Shown: one piece after another, positions 24,747-36,363 of the stretch
Layout: each line of letters opens with the position of its first letter
How positions within the stretch are numbered: the stretch's first letter is position 1
From: Symbiodinium natans
Taxonomy: Eukaryota; Sar; Dinophyceae; Suessiales; Symbiodiniaceae
Length of the DNA: 64,000 nucleotides
NCBI GenBank assembly: GCA_905221605.1
Contig: CAJNDS010002726.1
Span: forward strand, 239,155-303,154
Reading direction: 5' to 3'
Notes under the pieces: model-generated
What the model was told of the DNA's origin: nothing
The model's database searches: none
What the model saw: only the letters and a program-made list of their open reading frames with translations
Position numbers and translations under genes: made by a program

Positions 24747-27700
24747 GTCAGGAGTGGGCAATCGAAACCCAGATTCTTGAGATCTTTTAGGAATGCTTGG
24801 AATTTGTAAAGGCGGGGTTCATGCTCCCGGGTTTCGGAGTGCTTGGGGGGGGGGGGGGGGTTCGGCGCATCGTGGGATGCCCATGCTTTTGTTGTTGCCT
24901 TGGGCATGGCAGGATGGGGGTATAGAAGCTCATTTTTAATTTAACCAAGCGCGGATCACGAGTAAGCAAAGTAGCAGTTGAGCCCTCCTGCCCAGAGCGA
25001 ATGATCCTCAACAAATGCACTGCTGGCCTTCTGCACAGCTTCGAGAGGCGATGTAAGTTGCCTAAGCCAGAGAGCGTCTCTCCCCCCAGATTTGGTGCCA
25101 GTCCAGTTCAAGAAATGCCGAGACTGCAGAAGTGACATTATTGTTGGCGTTTTCGTGGGTGTGAGATCCAATATCTTGCTAGCCAAGCCATACAGGTCTA
25201 AACCCCCCCCCCCCCCCCACGTGAACGAGGTGGCTATGGCTTGGGGATTTGGAGGTTTGGGGTTGCGAGGTTTTTCGAGGGAGGACGAGGCATTTTCGGT
25301 GCCTTGGGGTTGGGGAGGGGATGGCGGCTTGGAGGCTTGGGCGCTAAGGGAGTTTGGGAAAGTCTTGTGTTTGCCTTGGACAGGAGCGATGGAGCCCATC
25401 GGGGATCTCCCCAGCTGCGTGCAACTACCCGTGTACGCCAGGATCCCAAGTCTGTCAACCGTTACAGACTCCCGTTGCTTTTCGGCTTTGCGTGTCACAT
25501 AAAGTCCCCAAAGTCAGAATTTCACCGCTTGCACGCACAGACTGCATTGCCTGGAGTTCTGAGTTTCAGCAAAACGGTGAGCCGTGACCCCCGTGTCTGT
25601 CAGCATAAAAAGTGTTGGGCTTAAGTTGTTTAACGCGAATTAGGGGGGCCCGCTGATGCCTATCAGCCGGCCTTGCAGTAAAGTGCGTCGACGTTAAGCA
25701 TCTCTGTAAATCTTCAGATCTCCCCAAGCAACTCATGTGCCTCGCCAGGTCGCCGTCACAGGGACGATCGACCTTCAGGTCAATGACCCCCAGGTGCACA
25801 CAGAACCGTCCTATTGTGATTTTTCCGGATACCGTGCTTGATGGTGCTTCCATGGCTTTTGTAAGGCAATGTTCTTGTAGGCAACAAGCTGACCCCTTGA
25901 ATCCACCGCTTAGGATCTAGCTGCTAGCTCAGAGTACTTGCAGGCGACAACAGCACGTAGGCGAACGACGGCCGGCTTAAAACGGATCCGGTAGCGCGAG
26001 CATTTCGCGCTGCTTCAGGGTGAGGGCTGAGAGCATATCCATCGATAGAGCAATGCGTAGTCACTACAAGATAGTACTCAACGCCCCAACTTGCCATTGT
26101 TGTACCTGTCGCTGCAGATCATACTTGTTGAATCTTTGTGGGCATGGTCTCATGCATGATGGGCTGCCGGTCGCATTGAACAAAAGCTTAGGGCCAGAGG
26201 GCGGGTTTAGGCTAAGGGTCTTGAGATCCCCAAGACATGGGGAACCACCGCAGGCTTTCATCCGAGATGAGAGCGTGCAGCAAGGGGTGGCTGCAGGCAT
26301 CGCCAACACCTTCAATGTGTGATGCCAAGACTCTTCGAACTATTGTGACAGGCGTTTCGACTTTCCGGAGCCTCTGTAAGGCTTTGGGTCGCAGATTCAA
26401 TCTTATTCCGGGTTTGACAATTTGACGCAGATTGTCAACAACCGACAAGCACCCCTGACATCTCCATAGGCCTGAAGCACCTAACCCTGGAAGACCGATA
26501 GGACGGAGGAAGCGGTCTATCAGCAGACGGGTTCATGTTGGGCGCCAACACACATGTCGCACCTCGCTCCTTCCACCGCCCTGTCAGGGAAACTAAAGAG
26601 CACTTTGTAGAGTTTGCAGGTCTCGGTCGCAGCTGATTGGGTTTCGGACTGAAAGGGTCTCGTGTGTTTTCGCCCGATGGCATCACCAAAAGTCATGCAT
26701 ATTCTTTGAGACCCAGGGAGTAAGTACCTTGAACCCAAACACTCCTGTCAGTCTCTCCACCTAGGTGGATGTATCGTGGGTCAATGTGTCTCTGAAGGCT
26801 ACGTGGCAGCACAGATTTGGTCCATGACTTGCACCCGAGCTACGGTACTTGAATTACTTGAATCCCTAACCATCAGCACAAAGCTCTTGATGCATGCCGC
26901 CAAGCCGAGAAGTATCTCGCACGCTCAAATACGCCATAGTTCAGGCCCGGCCGTGGCCTATAGTCCTGAGCAACACCAGCTAACAAGATGCGGAGTGACT
27001 TGTTCTGTGGCTTCCTCAGTGTTGTAGTTGCCTAGGGGCAGGGGTTTGGGGTTTGTGTGGAGAGAACATGTGTCGACTCAGATTGCCACACTCGACCTCG
27101 TGGTCAATAACACCGGGGCCGCAAATTCCACGGACGGTGCCAACGCGTGCGCTTGGCAGCAATGAAGGTGTGCTAAGGCTTGTTCTAGTCCCAGGCTCGT
27201 TTCTAGGGCCATGCGAGCACATTGATGGGTAGGCCGCAAGCTCTATGACAGTTCGAGTGATTTGGTGTTTGGAGCAAACCTGCAACCGGTCTTGGGGTTT
27301 AATGCGGAGGTTGAATTGAAGGGATTGTGCTTCTGGAACTCCTCGAGGTTGAGGGATCTTGGGGGGGCTACTAAGGGTGATTTAGGTTCGGGGCCAGGGT
27401 TTTCCCGGCGATGGTTTTCATTGTCATGTCTTGCCGAGGGTCGTGTGGCACTTGTGGTCACTACATGTCACTACCACACATAGGAAAAGCTGCACAGGAT
27501 TGTATGAATAGATCAAGCATCTTCTACTCTATGCTTCGGATCGGAGCAGAAGGTACTGTACTTGTAGAGGCTCAATATGGCCACAGCTGCCCATATTCTA
27601 GCCTGCGAGTGCTGCGCATTGTTTGAGTAGAATGTAGGAGTATAGACTCGAGGCAGTGAGGTTGGGTTGAGGTGAGGTTTTCCTGTCGTGAACTTTGTCA

Positions 27701-30700
27701 GTTGGTCAATACACATTGCAATACGAGGGCCGACCGTGCACCCATGCCATGAATCCCCAATAGCAGGCGACAATCGGGCTCCCGAATCTAAGCCCGAAAC
27801 CCTAACCACCTGTACCAAAAGAGTCCCCTTGCGAAGGACAGGCGGCAGGCGCTTGAGCTTCCTGGAGCCGCCCGGAAACAAAAATTCGCTTTCAGAGGAC
27901 GTGCTTGAACTTCCCCATTATGCCATCCAGCCGCGACAAGACTGCGACCTAGGCAACCAGAGGCCTCCTTACCACGGCGTCTGGCTACGCTGGTCGTGAG
28001 AGTCACTCTGCATGCATTTATACAATTCCTTCCTCGTAGCGTTTGCTGTTGCTGTCATAGTCGCAGGATTGTACCATCATGCCCGCGCATCCTTAGAAGT
28101 ATGCGTACTAGATGTCTGTTTGCTGGTGCGCGTTTGCACTTGTGTTTATCCATATATTTGTAGTCATGTAAGCACATGAGATGCTTCAAGGGCCCCTCTG
28201 CTGTGACATCTCAGATCTTTAACAGTGGTTGTTGTTTACGGGGCCCTTGAAAACCGGTCCCAGTGGGCCCAGCCTTCATCTAAATGCTTTTGAGTGCCTC
28301 TAGGCCTAAAGGTCGAAGCCCTGAGCCCCAACCGCAGCACGAAACAATGCATGTTTTCGAGTTCTGGTGTGGACGCAGAAGGAGTGTTTGGGACTGGGGC
28401 CCTAGGCCCCAGGCTGGCTTCAGTTCCGAGTCGTGATATTGTGGATGCCAGTGACCTTTGCTTATTGTCAAGTGCCTCACTACGAACACCCCCGTCACAC
28501 ATTCCAAAACACAGTCTGCGTGGAAAATGATCAAAAGTAGGGAGGGGTCTGTTTTAACTCAGGGTTCGGGGGGTCTGCTCATGCAAAATGAATCTCCATG
28601 TGTAAAAGGCGCAGGCATGAAGCCGGAGTCTCAAAAGTCAACCCCATTAGGGCGGACTCTTGGGGTTTCCGGAGCCCCGGGGGCAGGTCGAGTTCACCGT
28701 CACACAGCAGGTGAATTCTGAAGGCACTCGGCAGCTAGGGCGGCTATAGGGCTATAGGGGTTCGAGGAGCAGCTCAGCACTTGAAGGGCTTTGATGAAGC
28801 TTCAACTTGTAGCATGGCTTGTGAGTAGTGCTTAGCGTCAGCAGTGCTTCATGAGATCAACCACCTGCACGCGTCCTCAACGAGTCTGAGGAAGGAGAAC
28901 CCTCAAGTATCCCAAGCCCGAAAGCCCGAACGCCCAGCTGCCAGCACCAAGCGCTTGATCGATCTGCCTCGATGTGTGCTTAAAGACTCCCGTTTGCCCA
29001 CAGCTTTGCCCAGATGAAGTCGAGCAGAGAGGAGCTCAGCTGCTCGAGGCAGGGGTGGCTGGGGGGATCAGTTTATGCTAGGAGTCAATTTGGGGGGGGG
29101 GTCTTATAGCCCGACACATCTCACAGGCTCACTCGTAAGCTTTTCTAGGCCCGCTTCTTCAGGTCCTGATCCTAAAGCAAAAATAGACACCAGTCCCCAC
29201 AACGTAAGCTGCCAACCATGACACGCCCGGAACTCGTGCGCATGGAACCCAGGTTAAGGGTTCAGGGAAGACTCGGCGCTAACATCTTCATGTGGGCTCA
29301 ATCGGCTGTCTGATGTCTGCTGATGTCTGCTGTGATCTGGTGTTGCTTTGTCGAAGTTGAGAACAGGAAAACATGCAAATCGCGTACTTTCTCCTCCTGT
29401 GAGGTAGGGGTGAGGCAAGAGACACTGCTGAAGGGTCTAGAAGGGTAGGAGCTACATTGCTTGCTTGAAAGAAGCTCTGTGCAAGATTGTTGGTGGCATG
29501 TCAGGCACTGGGAGGAACCTCGGACGACCAGCTTACGCAGACGTTGCTCCAGGTCTCTCGATGTCACATCGTTTTGCACCAACGTCTGAACCCTTAGAGC
29601 CCTTTAACCTTCCAAAGTTCCAGAGCTGGGTGCTCGTGGCTCAGGCTACTGTTCTGAGGTTGCAGGGTGTGTGGCAAAGTTCTGCTGTCAGAAATGCCTG
29701 GAGCGTCTCCTGCTCAAAGCAAGCCGCAACAAAACCCTCTTTGGGTGCGTTGTGCCCGTTGTCCAAGCCTTTTTGTGGCTTCAGATTCCAAAACACACCG
29801 ACAAACATACCTACATGAATGCGCACAAGCTCACGTGCTGATACTTGCTCACGTGCTGATACTTGGCGCACCTGAGCCGTGGATTTTCTATAGAAGTTGA
29901 GCAAGGGCTGAGCACAGCCGATGGGCCTGGCATGGCCTAGCAGTTACAGCTTCAGATATCTCACTGGGATTTTGCAGGCACCTTAGGTGGCCGAGGATGC
30001 ACAACGAAGAGTGGAAGCGGCATTCCGCGTACATCGCGCATTCCAACTTCTACCGGGGCCCAGTTGCAACCAACAGTCGCTCTTAGATTTCCAAGCTACT
30101 CAACTGCAGAAGTTGGAGCAGCGCAAAGACAACACAAGCTCCAACAACTAAATCTTATTTGAACCTCGAACCCTTGCTGTACCGGGCGGATGGTGCTTGT
30201 GTGCAGGCCATTACCGAAGCGTCTGGTGGAAGCACGACCTACGAGGCACCTGAAAGCGGCGACTTCGAGTCTGTGAGAGCTGAAGCCTCGAAGTGGTCTT
30301 AAAGGGATCGAGAAAAACAAGGTGTGAGGTTCGTCTGTTTTTGGCCAGGCAACCAGCCAGGCCCTTACATGCCGCGACCCTATAAGCCCTGTAGTTGTAC
30401 TCTACGAGGCACTCCATGACGCATGCCTGTTCGCAGATGATGTCTTGCGCACGAGGGGCCCTACATAGCGAATTTGATTATGCAACGTGAAACTCGGAGT
30501 CCTCACTGTTAGGTTTTGCCTTTTTTACCTATACCTACGTCTGCAAGTGGAGTGCCTGTCCACTGGTGCCTGACATGGCCACCCGCGCAGGTCAGCGTTG
30601 TGGGTCGCGAGGCACCTTCTGCCCTTGTGGGCCCAGCAGCTCAAACACCCCATCTTTAAGCCTACCCTCGACACCACACTTGGCGACTCCATCACTCTCA

Positions 30701-33700
30701 CGCCCTCGTACCCTCCTAAATTACATGTTTGGGGACGAATGCCTATGCGCAGAGTCCTCGGACTACAACCTGAAAGTGTAAAACGGCCTAGCCACTCCCA
30801 ACCATCCATGCCTTGTTTTTCCATTGATCAACCCATAAGCGGCTTGTTGATGCTTTCAGTTGCTTCGGGCTTGGGCTCAGGGCAAACGGATCAGGGCTGA
30901 GGCTGTGCAGTTGGACAGTTTGGGGCGCTGACGGGTGACAATGGGTGTGGCTGTGATTTAGGCGGCTTAAAGTTTCGAAGTGCTATCTTCATTCACGGGT
31001 TCTACTACCTCTCTATAGAGTTCGGGGTAGGGATCAGGGCGATGCGAATTTGCACACAGCAGACTTAATCCCAGCCCCGTCGCAGGCCACGGTCCAAGTG
31101 CTCTTCGGCGAAGAGGTGCCGCTGTTCAGCGTCTGGATGAAAGTTGTATTATACTAGTTACCAAGTGTAAAGTTCGGGGCATCTGGAGAGCTCTGCTCGT
31201 TTTACTTCAGAACTTCACGGTTATGGAGGGACCAATTTCAAGAGACTTCTGCGGGTGCAGCTTAGAAGTAGCCTGAAGAAGTGGTTCAACAGGGGCCCTG
31301 GCAACACTCGATAAAATTTGCGATGCTGCCGGCCTTCAGCGGGCTTTTGATGAGCCATTGATTCTGATGAGCCATTGATTCAAGTGCTGGGGCGCACCTT
31401 AGGCCGGAGAGGGGTTTTATGGGATGTGTTCTCGCTCTCGTTGGGCATTTGCCCGAAAAGAAACCTGCTCCTTTTTGATTCGCCAGACTCGATCCTTCGT
31501 CCTAAGCCTTACGTGTAGTGGTTTCGGGTCTAGGATGCCACTGCCTTGCGGTAGTTCCCACGCAATAACGGAGCTGTTGCGGCAGCTCGAGGGCTCAGGG
31601 TTTGAAAAGCACCGCATGCTGGATGCACAGCTCTTGGTCTTGCCTTCTTGCTCGCAGCGGCACCGCAGGATGTGTCGGGCGACTTTGTCATTACGCAGCT
31701 TGGCAGACGTTAGCTCAAGTTGAAATCTGAACGTCTGATATGGTCATTAGGTATACTGCAAAAGTCGGCACCTGAAGTCCTGGCCAGAAGACTAACACTT
31801 CAACCTCTGACCCTCGTCGTTTTTCAGCCAATGCCAATCTTGAAATACTTCCACATGATCATGAGCTAAGTTTGAGAGCGGCGTCCGTGCTGCGAATGGG
31901 GCTCAGCCTTGCTCAAAACCTTATCGCATCTGCTGCCCCACAACTATGGTGTGAGGAAAACGACCCACAGGCGGCTCGAATGCCAGAGCACCTCATGGAC
32001 GCTGAAGCCAGGTACCTCACAATAGACACCGAAATTCTTGCTCAAGCGGCACTGATGCGTCATCTGCTGTCGATGGCGCGAGGCGCATGAGGTGTGGCAT
32101 CTTGCTGCTGGGCACATTGTGCACAGAGCTGCTTCAACTTCTGAAGGCTCGTCCAGACCAAGGCAATCCGCCTGACACACCCCCAAAAGCCTTCAGCCGA
32201 ATTTATTGGTCGATTGAAGTGGCGAAGAGCTCGGTGCTAGTTACATCTAATCATCCCTAATGTTGATCGTCTTTCGTGGCAGTGACCAAAGACCGCAACA
32301 GTGAGCTATACATCTGAAACCTGCCTGGGCTGAGGACCAGCGCCCCAACAGGCAAGGTGGGGCGGGAGGGGCGGGAGGGGCGGGGGATGCAGGGGGATGC
32401 AGGGTCCCAGGGTCCCAGGGATTCCCAGGGCTGGTTGGGTTTTGCTCATGGTCCGGACGCTGAGGGTCGAGGGAGCATTTGGCATCATTTGGCCAGGATG
32501 AATTGCAGAATGCTTTCACTAGTCGTAGAAAGAGCCGCGCGAATCTTTTCAACAGGTGACGTCCCGGCCCAATGTTCGTAGTACATGCTGATATATGTGT
32601 TGAGGAGAAGCTCTTGTGAGGCAACACCGCCCTGCTTCCTGCGCCTGGTGACTCGGGAACCGGCAACTCAAAGTTGAAGCCTCCCAAACCCCGAGATCCC
32701 CAACTCCATGCTTCCATGTCCCTCAACCCCCGGCGTTTCCTCGTGTCCGCGTGCAGTTGAAGCAGTCCCCACCGGCCTGATTCTTGGCATCGTCGGTGGC
32801 ATCATCGGTTTGTTGGCTTTCGGCCTCTGCAGCAGCCTGAGAGGAGGGTGGCGCTTGTGAGCTTAGGTCAAGGCTCAGGTCAAGGCTTAGGTCAAGGCTT
32901 AGGTTCTTACAGGTTCAAGACTCAAGACTAGCCTGTAGGACTCGTTCCGGGTTTGGGATTCTCGAGAAAGACTGGCGTTGGCGTTGGTTCGGTTTTGCCT
33001 GGGAACATGGAAGGGTCTTGAAGTTTAGCGTTGATGTCAGAGTGTATTTTGATCACGCAGTATTTACAGAACCGGTGTCCTAAACTGGAGGGGTTCTACC
33101 TTGGAGTTTAAGGCCTAAAGCCAAGCGCCCTCAACTGTGAACTGTAAACGATTCCGCACACCCGACACACGCAAAGTGCTGGAAGGTCCACGGTTTCCAG
33201 TCAATTCGAGTCAGGTCTGGGTGATCTATTCGGATTATAGCCGAGGGCTTCTAAGATGCTACGTTACGTGAACTCGAAATCCTAAAGCCCGATTCTAAAT
33301 CTTACATCTTCATGCCTATGCCCATGACAACATGTCAGGTGTTGGCTGCATCGTTGGGCGGTGCTGGGCGAAGATGGTGGGCAGCTCAGGGATGTTCATT
33401 TGGTTCTGATTTTGTTTGGTGATTGTATCGGTTTAAGTGTCAAGACACTAGCAGCTGTCTGTTGGACATCTTCTTGCACTTTCGTTGGTTTTAGCCGATG
33501 GTGTGGGCTGCTGTGCGCTTGATCGACATTCAAGCGGTCGGCTTTCCTTACAATGTGTGGCAGACCCCAGCCGTAGGAGCACGATGTTCAAATCAGACCT
33601 GCCTCTGCCCTGCAAGGCGAAAAACAAGACTGAGCACTTTATCTTCTCAGACAGCGCAAAGCTAAGTGTGTCGGACTTGCGTTAGCTCATTCCCCTCTGA

Positions 33701-35188
33701 GCTTCAGGGGCTCAGTGGCTTCGGCTGGGCTTCAAGGTTCCAGGCAGCCTTGTTGGTGTTTCATATCCAGGGCGGCTTGGCGCAACAGAATCCTTTCAGG
33801 AGCCCTGAACCCAGGTCCGCCGCAGCCAGACGTGGAAGTACCCACGGGCAATGAGCAGGAGCTTTCAGAGAGCTTTCAGAGCGGTTCAGGGCTTCGGGCC
33901 GGGCTGATCAACACGTGAAACCTGACGCGGCACATGCCAAGTAAAAGAGGCAAGCTGCAGGGTCCCGCACTCAGCGGAGAACTCTCTAGAACTCGACAAC
34001 TCTCCACTGAATAGTTCTCCGTTCAAACTGATGGCTTGTTGGTTGGTTTCGGTCTTCGTCCCTGGAATCTAGAACACAGGACTGGCCACTTTCAAGATCT
34101 AATGTCCCACACTACTACTTCTTTTGTGGTCGCGTGGGAACCCCTGCCGACGACTTCTTCAGGACAACCAGCGCGGCCTTTTCCTGGATGATAACTCCCC
34201 CTTCAATGCCGAAGCCTTCCGAGACGAACCAGTTCCCGCGGACTCCCCATCACAGGCCGGGATGGGGCGAACAGCCTCGATCCTCGAAGTTCTTCTTGTA
34301 GCAGTTGCTTCGCACATCTTGCTGTTGGGTTCATGGTGTTGGCCGGGACAGGCCAGGGACACCTGCCGCGGGATCACAGGGGCAGAAGACAGCCTGGGAA
34401 CCGAAGCACGGGATAATCGAGATGAAGTACTCGTCAGTGCCTCGCTCTACCTTCACTACTGCTGTTGAGCTACTAAGCTGGGTTGCTCTTTTTCCCAGCT
34501 TCACTTCTGTGCATGTTTGGGGATGATGAGGCTTTTGAGTTTGAGGTTTGTTAAGAGAGAGAGTATCTTTCCGTTTCAAATCTTCGGCAGGCCCGGAACC
34601 GCGTAGTGGAGTTCGAAGAGGCTCGGCCGGATTTAGGGTGTAGGGGCAGGCAGGGTCAACCGTGTGTTGGGTTGTTGAGTCTCGGTAAATCTGGGTTATT
34701 ACAGCTCGGCCCTTCTCTTCACGTGATCTTACGGGATCAGGCTCTCAGGTGTTGCAAGATGAGGTGTACGGATACAAAAACGTTCGAGGAAGACTTTGGT
34801 GGTTCGGCCGGAAGAGTTGATTTTTCATTTAAGGCTTGCGGTTCTGGAGTTCAAGGGGCCTAGGAGTTATGGCCTTTCAGACCGGCTGGTGCTTCTTCGG
34901 GTTGTGGGTGTGCAGGCAGATCGCAGCTTCCTGGTCTGTTAATGAGTCTTAGAGCGCCATAACGTGATTCTTTAAAGAGGTGGTTCTTTGCTGCAGAAAT
35001 CTCGAGCACGGGAATCTCATGACCCCTTGACTGAAAACCTAGTATTCTGGATATTTCCCGAGTTCTTCTTGCTTGAATTGCCGATGATCTTGCTAACATG
35101 CCTCCCTACCCCAAACAGTTGTGGATGTGCAGCCATCACCTCAGACGGGCTCCAGGGACTGATTGAACAAAGCCAGCTCAGTGAGTGA
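24642..35188 (+). CDS. Multi-microexon gene 2: sushi-like, beta-rich, single-pass membrane protein (partial)
   Basis: About 15 short exon candidates on the + strand follow the same rules as gene 1 (AG acceptors; GC, GT or GA donors). Order: a Cys-rich sushi-like exon; a beta-rich module in three exons (GTIDLQVNDPQ, then an AF..D..V..GVAAGIA helix, then VDVSWVNVSL); more beta-rich pieces; a 20-residue hydrophobic helix; then an acidic tail with a possible stop at 35186. This is the layout of a type I surface receptor or adhesin. I recall repeated modules of this kind in dinoflagellate predicted proteins, without a formal name. The 5' end is missing or unrecognised, and phase breaks before the transmembrane exon and the last exon show that some exons are missing. 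Confidence 0.65.
24845..24860. repeat. Poly-G tract
   Basis: About 16 G in an intron of gene 2. Confidence 0.95.
25203..25218. repeat. Poly-C tract
   Basis: About 16 C in an intron of gene 2. Confidence 0.95.
25749..25793 (+). CDS. Gene 2 exon: beta module, part 1
   Basis: Acceptor cctcgccag, then VAVTGTIDLQVNDPQ, then donor gtgcac. Phase 0, joining the next exon to give ...VNDPQ-AFIRDE.... Confidence 0.76.
26254..26316 (+). CDS. Gene 2 exon: beta module, part 2 (helix)
   Basis: Acceptor accaccgcag, then AFIRDESVQQGVAAGIA plus four residues, then donor gtgtga. It matches a D-P-x-A-F-x-x-D...G-I-A phrase that I associate with repeated dinoflagellate extracellular modules (recollection, unchecked). 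Confidence 0.78.
26765..26797 (+). CDS. Gene 2 exon: beta module, part 3
   Basis: Acceptor ctccacctag, then VDVSWVNVSLK, then donor gctacg. Phase 0. An alternating hydrophobic strand, as expected after the helix. Confidence 0.76.
27082..27117 (+). CDS. Gene 2 exon candidate (beta strand)
   Basis: Acceptor tcgactcag, then IATLDLVVNNTG, then donor gccgca. Phase 0, plausible strand with an N-x-T glycosylation motif. Confidence 0.5.
27842..27856 (+). CDS. Possible 15-nt microexon (GRRL)
   Basis: Acceptor aaggacag, then a GC GGC AGG CGC TTG A block coding (G)GRRL, then a possible gc donor. An Arg-Arg-Leu often precedes the next strand in modules of this kind as I remember them. Very weak alone. 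Confidence 0.22.
   Translation, partial: AAGA
28687..28710 (+). CDS. Gene 2 exon: 24-nt microexon (beta strand)
   Basis: Acceptor cgggggcag, then VEFTVTQQ, then donor gtgaat. Phase 0 at both ends. Confidence 0.55.
29014..29048 (+). CDS. Gene 2 exon candidate (helix)
   Basis: Acceptor ctttgcccag, then (D)EVEQRGAQLLE, then donor gcaggg. Reading through the donor gives AGVAGGI, like the GVAAGIA helix at 26254, so the end may lie further on. Confidence 0.4.
29831..29866. repeat. 18-bp direct duplication
   Basis: GCTCACGTGCTGATACTT occurs twice in tandem. Confidence 0.9.
30207..30245 (+). CDS. Gene 2 exon
   Basis: Acceptor cttgtgtgcag, then AITEASGGSTTYE, then donor gcacct. Phase 0. Confidence 0.62.
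30591..30611 (+). CDS. Gene 2 exon: 21-nt microexon
   Basis: Acceptor acccgcgcag, then VSVVGRE, then donor gcacct. Phase 0; joins TTYE and ATVQVLF of its neighbours into a continuous strand pattern. Confidence 0.55.
31086..31142 (+). CDS. Gene 2 exon
   Basis: Acceptor cccgtcgcag, then ATVQVLFGEEVPLFSVWMK, then donor gttgta. Strong G/C third positions. A GT at 31116 is an earlier possible donor. Confidence 0.62.
31346..31381. repeat. 18-bp direct duplication
   Basis: GATGAGCCATTGATTC occurs twice, 18 bp apart. Confidence 0.9.
32355..32420. repeat. Short G-rich tandem repeats
   Basis: Successive short tandems: GGGGCGGGAG, GGGGGATGCA and GGGTCCCA, two to three copies each. Several G runs could form a quadruplex. 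Confidence 0.85.
32757..32856 (+). CDS. Gene 2 exon: transmembrane helix
   Basis: Acceptor tccgcgtgcag, then VEAVP, then TGLILGIVGGIIGLLAFGLC, then SSLRGGWR, then donor gtgagc. The 20-residue hydrophobic stretch with spaced Gly is a typical single-pass helix, with Arg on the C-terminal (inside) side. Donors at 32842 or 32848 are alternatives. The start phase needs one base from a missing upstream exon. Confidence 0.75.
32862..32908. repeat. 14-bp tandem repeat
   Basis: About three copies of CTTAGGTCAAGG with small changes. Confidence 0.88.
33830..33858 (+). CDS. Gene 2 exon: cytoplasmic tail
   Basis: Acceptor cgcagccag, then VEVPTGNEQ, then GA donor gagctt. Polar and acidic, as expected after the membrane helix. 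Confidence 0.48.
34163..34255 (+). CDS. Gene 2 exon: cytoplasmic tail (93 nt)
   Basis: Acceptor acttcttcag, then 31 codons starting DNQRGLFLDDNSPFN and ending DSPSQ, then donor gccggg. Phase 0. Acidic, Pro/Ser-rich, probably disordered. Confidence 0.75.
34591..34620 (+). CDS. Gene 2 exon: tail
   Basis: Acceptor tcttcggcag, then ARNRVVEFEE, then donor gctcgg. Phase 0. Confidence 0.65.
34997..35020 (+). CDS. Gene 2 exon candidate: tail
   Basis: Acceptor tttgctgcag, then KSRARESH, then GA donor gacccc. Phase 0. Confidence 0.4.
35133..35188 (+). CDS. Gene 2 last exon candidate with stop
   Basis: Acceptor gatgtgcag, then AITSDGLQGLIEQSQLSE and TGA. Third positions are mostly G or C. All three frames stop within this stretch, so the terminal exon is probably here even if the frame is wrong. 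The phase from 35020 does not close. Confidence 0.45.
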
Positions 35189-36046
35189 GCAGCATGCCTT
35201 CCTTGAGGAAGGTTGGGGGTTCCTGGCTAGAAGCAAATGGTGATTTCTAGCCTTTTCTAGTGTTTTTAGTGTTTTCTAGTTTTTTCCAGTGTTTTCTAGC
35301 TTCTTCTAGGTTTTTGCTAGCCTCCACCGGAAATCCCGGGAAATGCCCAGATGTCCGGAAAACGAGCCCGAGCAATTCCCAGAAATCCGGAGATCGAGCC
35401 CGAGAAACTCCCGGAGGCTTAAGGTTTAGGGTTACTCGTCTAAACTACAGGCTGCAGATTCCTCGAGTTGAGCATCTCACTCGATTCCTTAATATCTCGG
35501 GCTTTTCATAGCTTCTGCTAGTTATTCACAGTTGTTTGTTCTGCATTCTTCCTGGAATCGGAAACAAACACCACAGCAAATAATCACCATGTGGGGCTGC
35601 TGGAATGAACTCCCCTCAAACGACTGAAATGCAAATTAAAGCCGCCCTCACCCCGACCCACGCCGCTGCGACAGACTCACGCATCGGCTGCTCCCACTCA
35701 GGCCTGCAGCCTAGACTAGCGCGACAAGTTCAGTAATCGTCTATCAAGCATCGAGTGCTAACAGTAAGCAGTCTACCTCCCCAGCATGTTTTCGGTTGAT
35801 CCCTTCAACTTTAACCCTTTATATCACATCAATCCCAGACCTTAAGTCCGAGGTCCCCCAGCCCTAACCCTCGAAGTCCCGACGATCCTGAGAAACCTAC
35901 GCCCCAAGTCGTAGGAAGAACCCGGGTTGCTTTCGTGTTCCGCGTTTTGAGCTGGCGCTTCAGTTGTAGAACGGTACAGTAAGACGGGAGAAGAAGGGAG
36001 TGAGTGTTGACTGATCAGGGTATGCTTGCAAAGCACTAGTTTGCCC

Positions 36047-36059
36047 GGGGGGGGGGGGG
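36047..36059. repeat. Poly-G tract
   Basis: About 13 G. Confidence 0.93.
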
Positions 36060-36336
36060 TTTGAGGTTGTCGGCGGCGTTTGTGAGCCTGCTACGTAGAG
36101 TGAGCTTAGCAGGCCATGCTTGGATTTGTAGGTTTGTTTCTTTGGAATGGGGTCCCAGTCCGCAACCATTCTGAGATTTGTTTAGGGTTTGAGGCAGGTG
36201 GTTTGAGGCTTTGTGCTTGAGGACATTGTGCAAGAACTTGTCGTGATTCATCGGCTTTGGCATGGTGCCTTGTGTGTTGTACTGTCGGGTGTAGGGTTGG
36301 CGAGCCTTTTACAAAGTCCATGGTTTCTCTTGCAGG

Positions 36337-36363
36337 TGCAGGCTTCGAATCCGCCAGCGCAGG
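36337..36363 (+). CDS. Exon-like block (third gene candidate)
   Basis: Approximate limits. Acceptor tctcttgcag, then VQASNPPAQ, then donor gtccgc. Good splice signals, but no partner exon. Confidence 0.28.

Noticed and set aside
32230-32740. Reverse 159-codon Pro/Gly-rich frame
   Set aside because: It is produced by short G-rich tandem repeats and overlaps an equally open forward frame.
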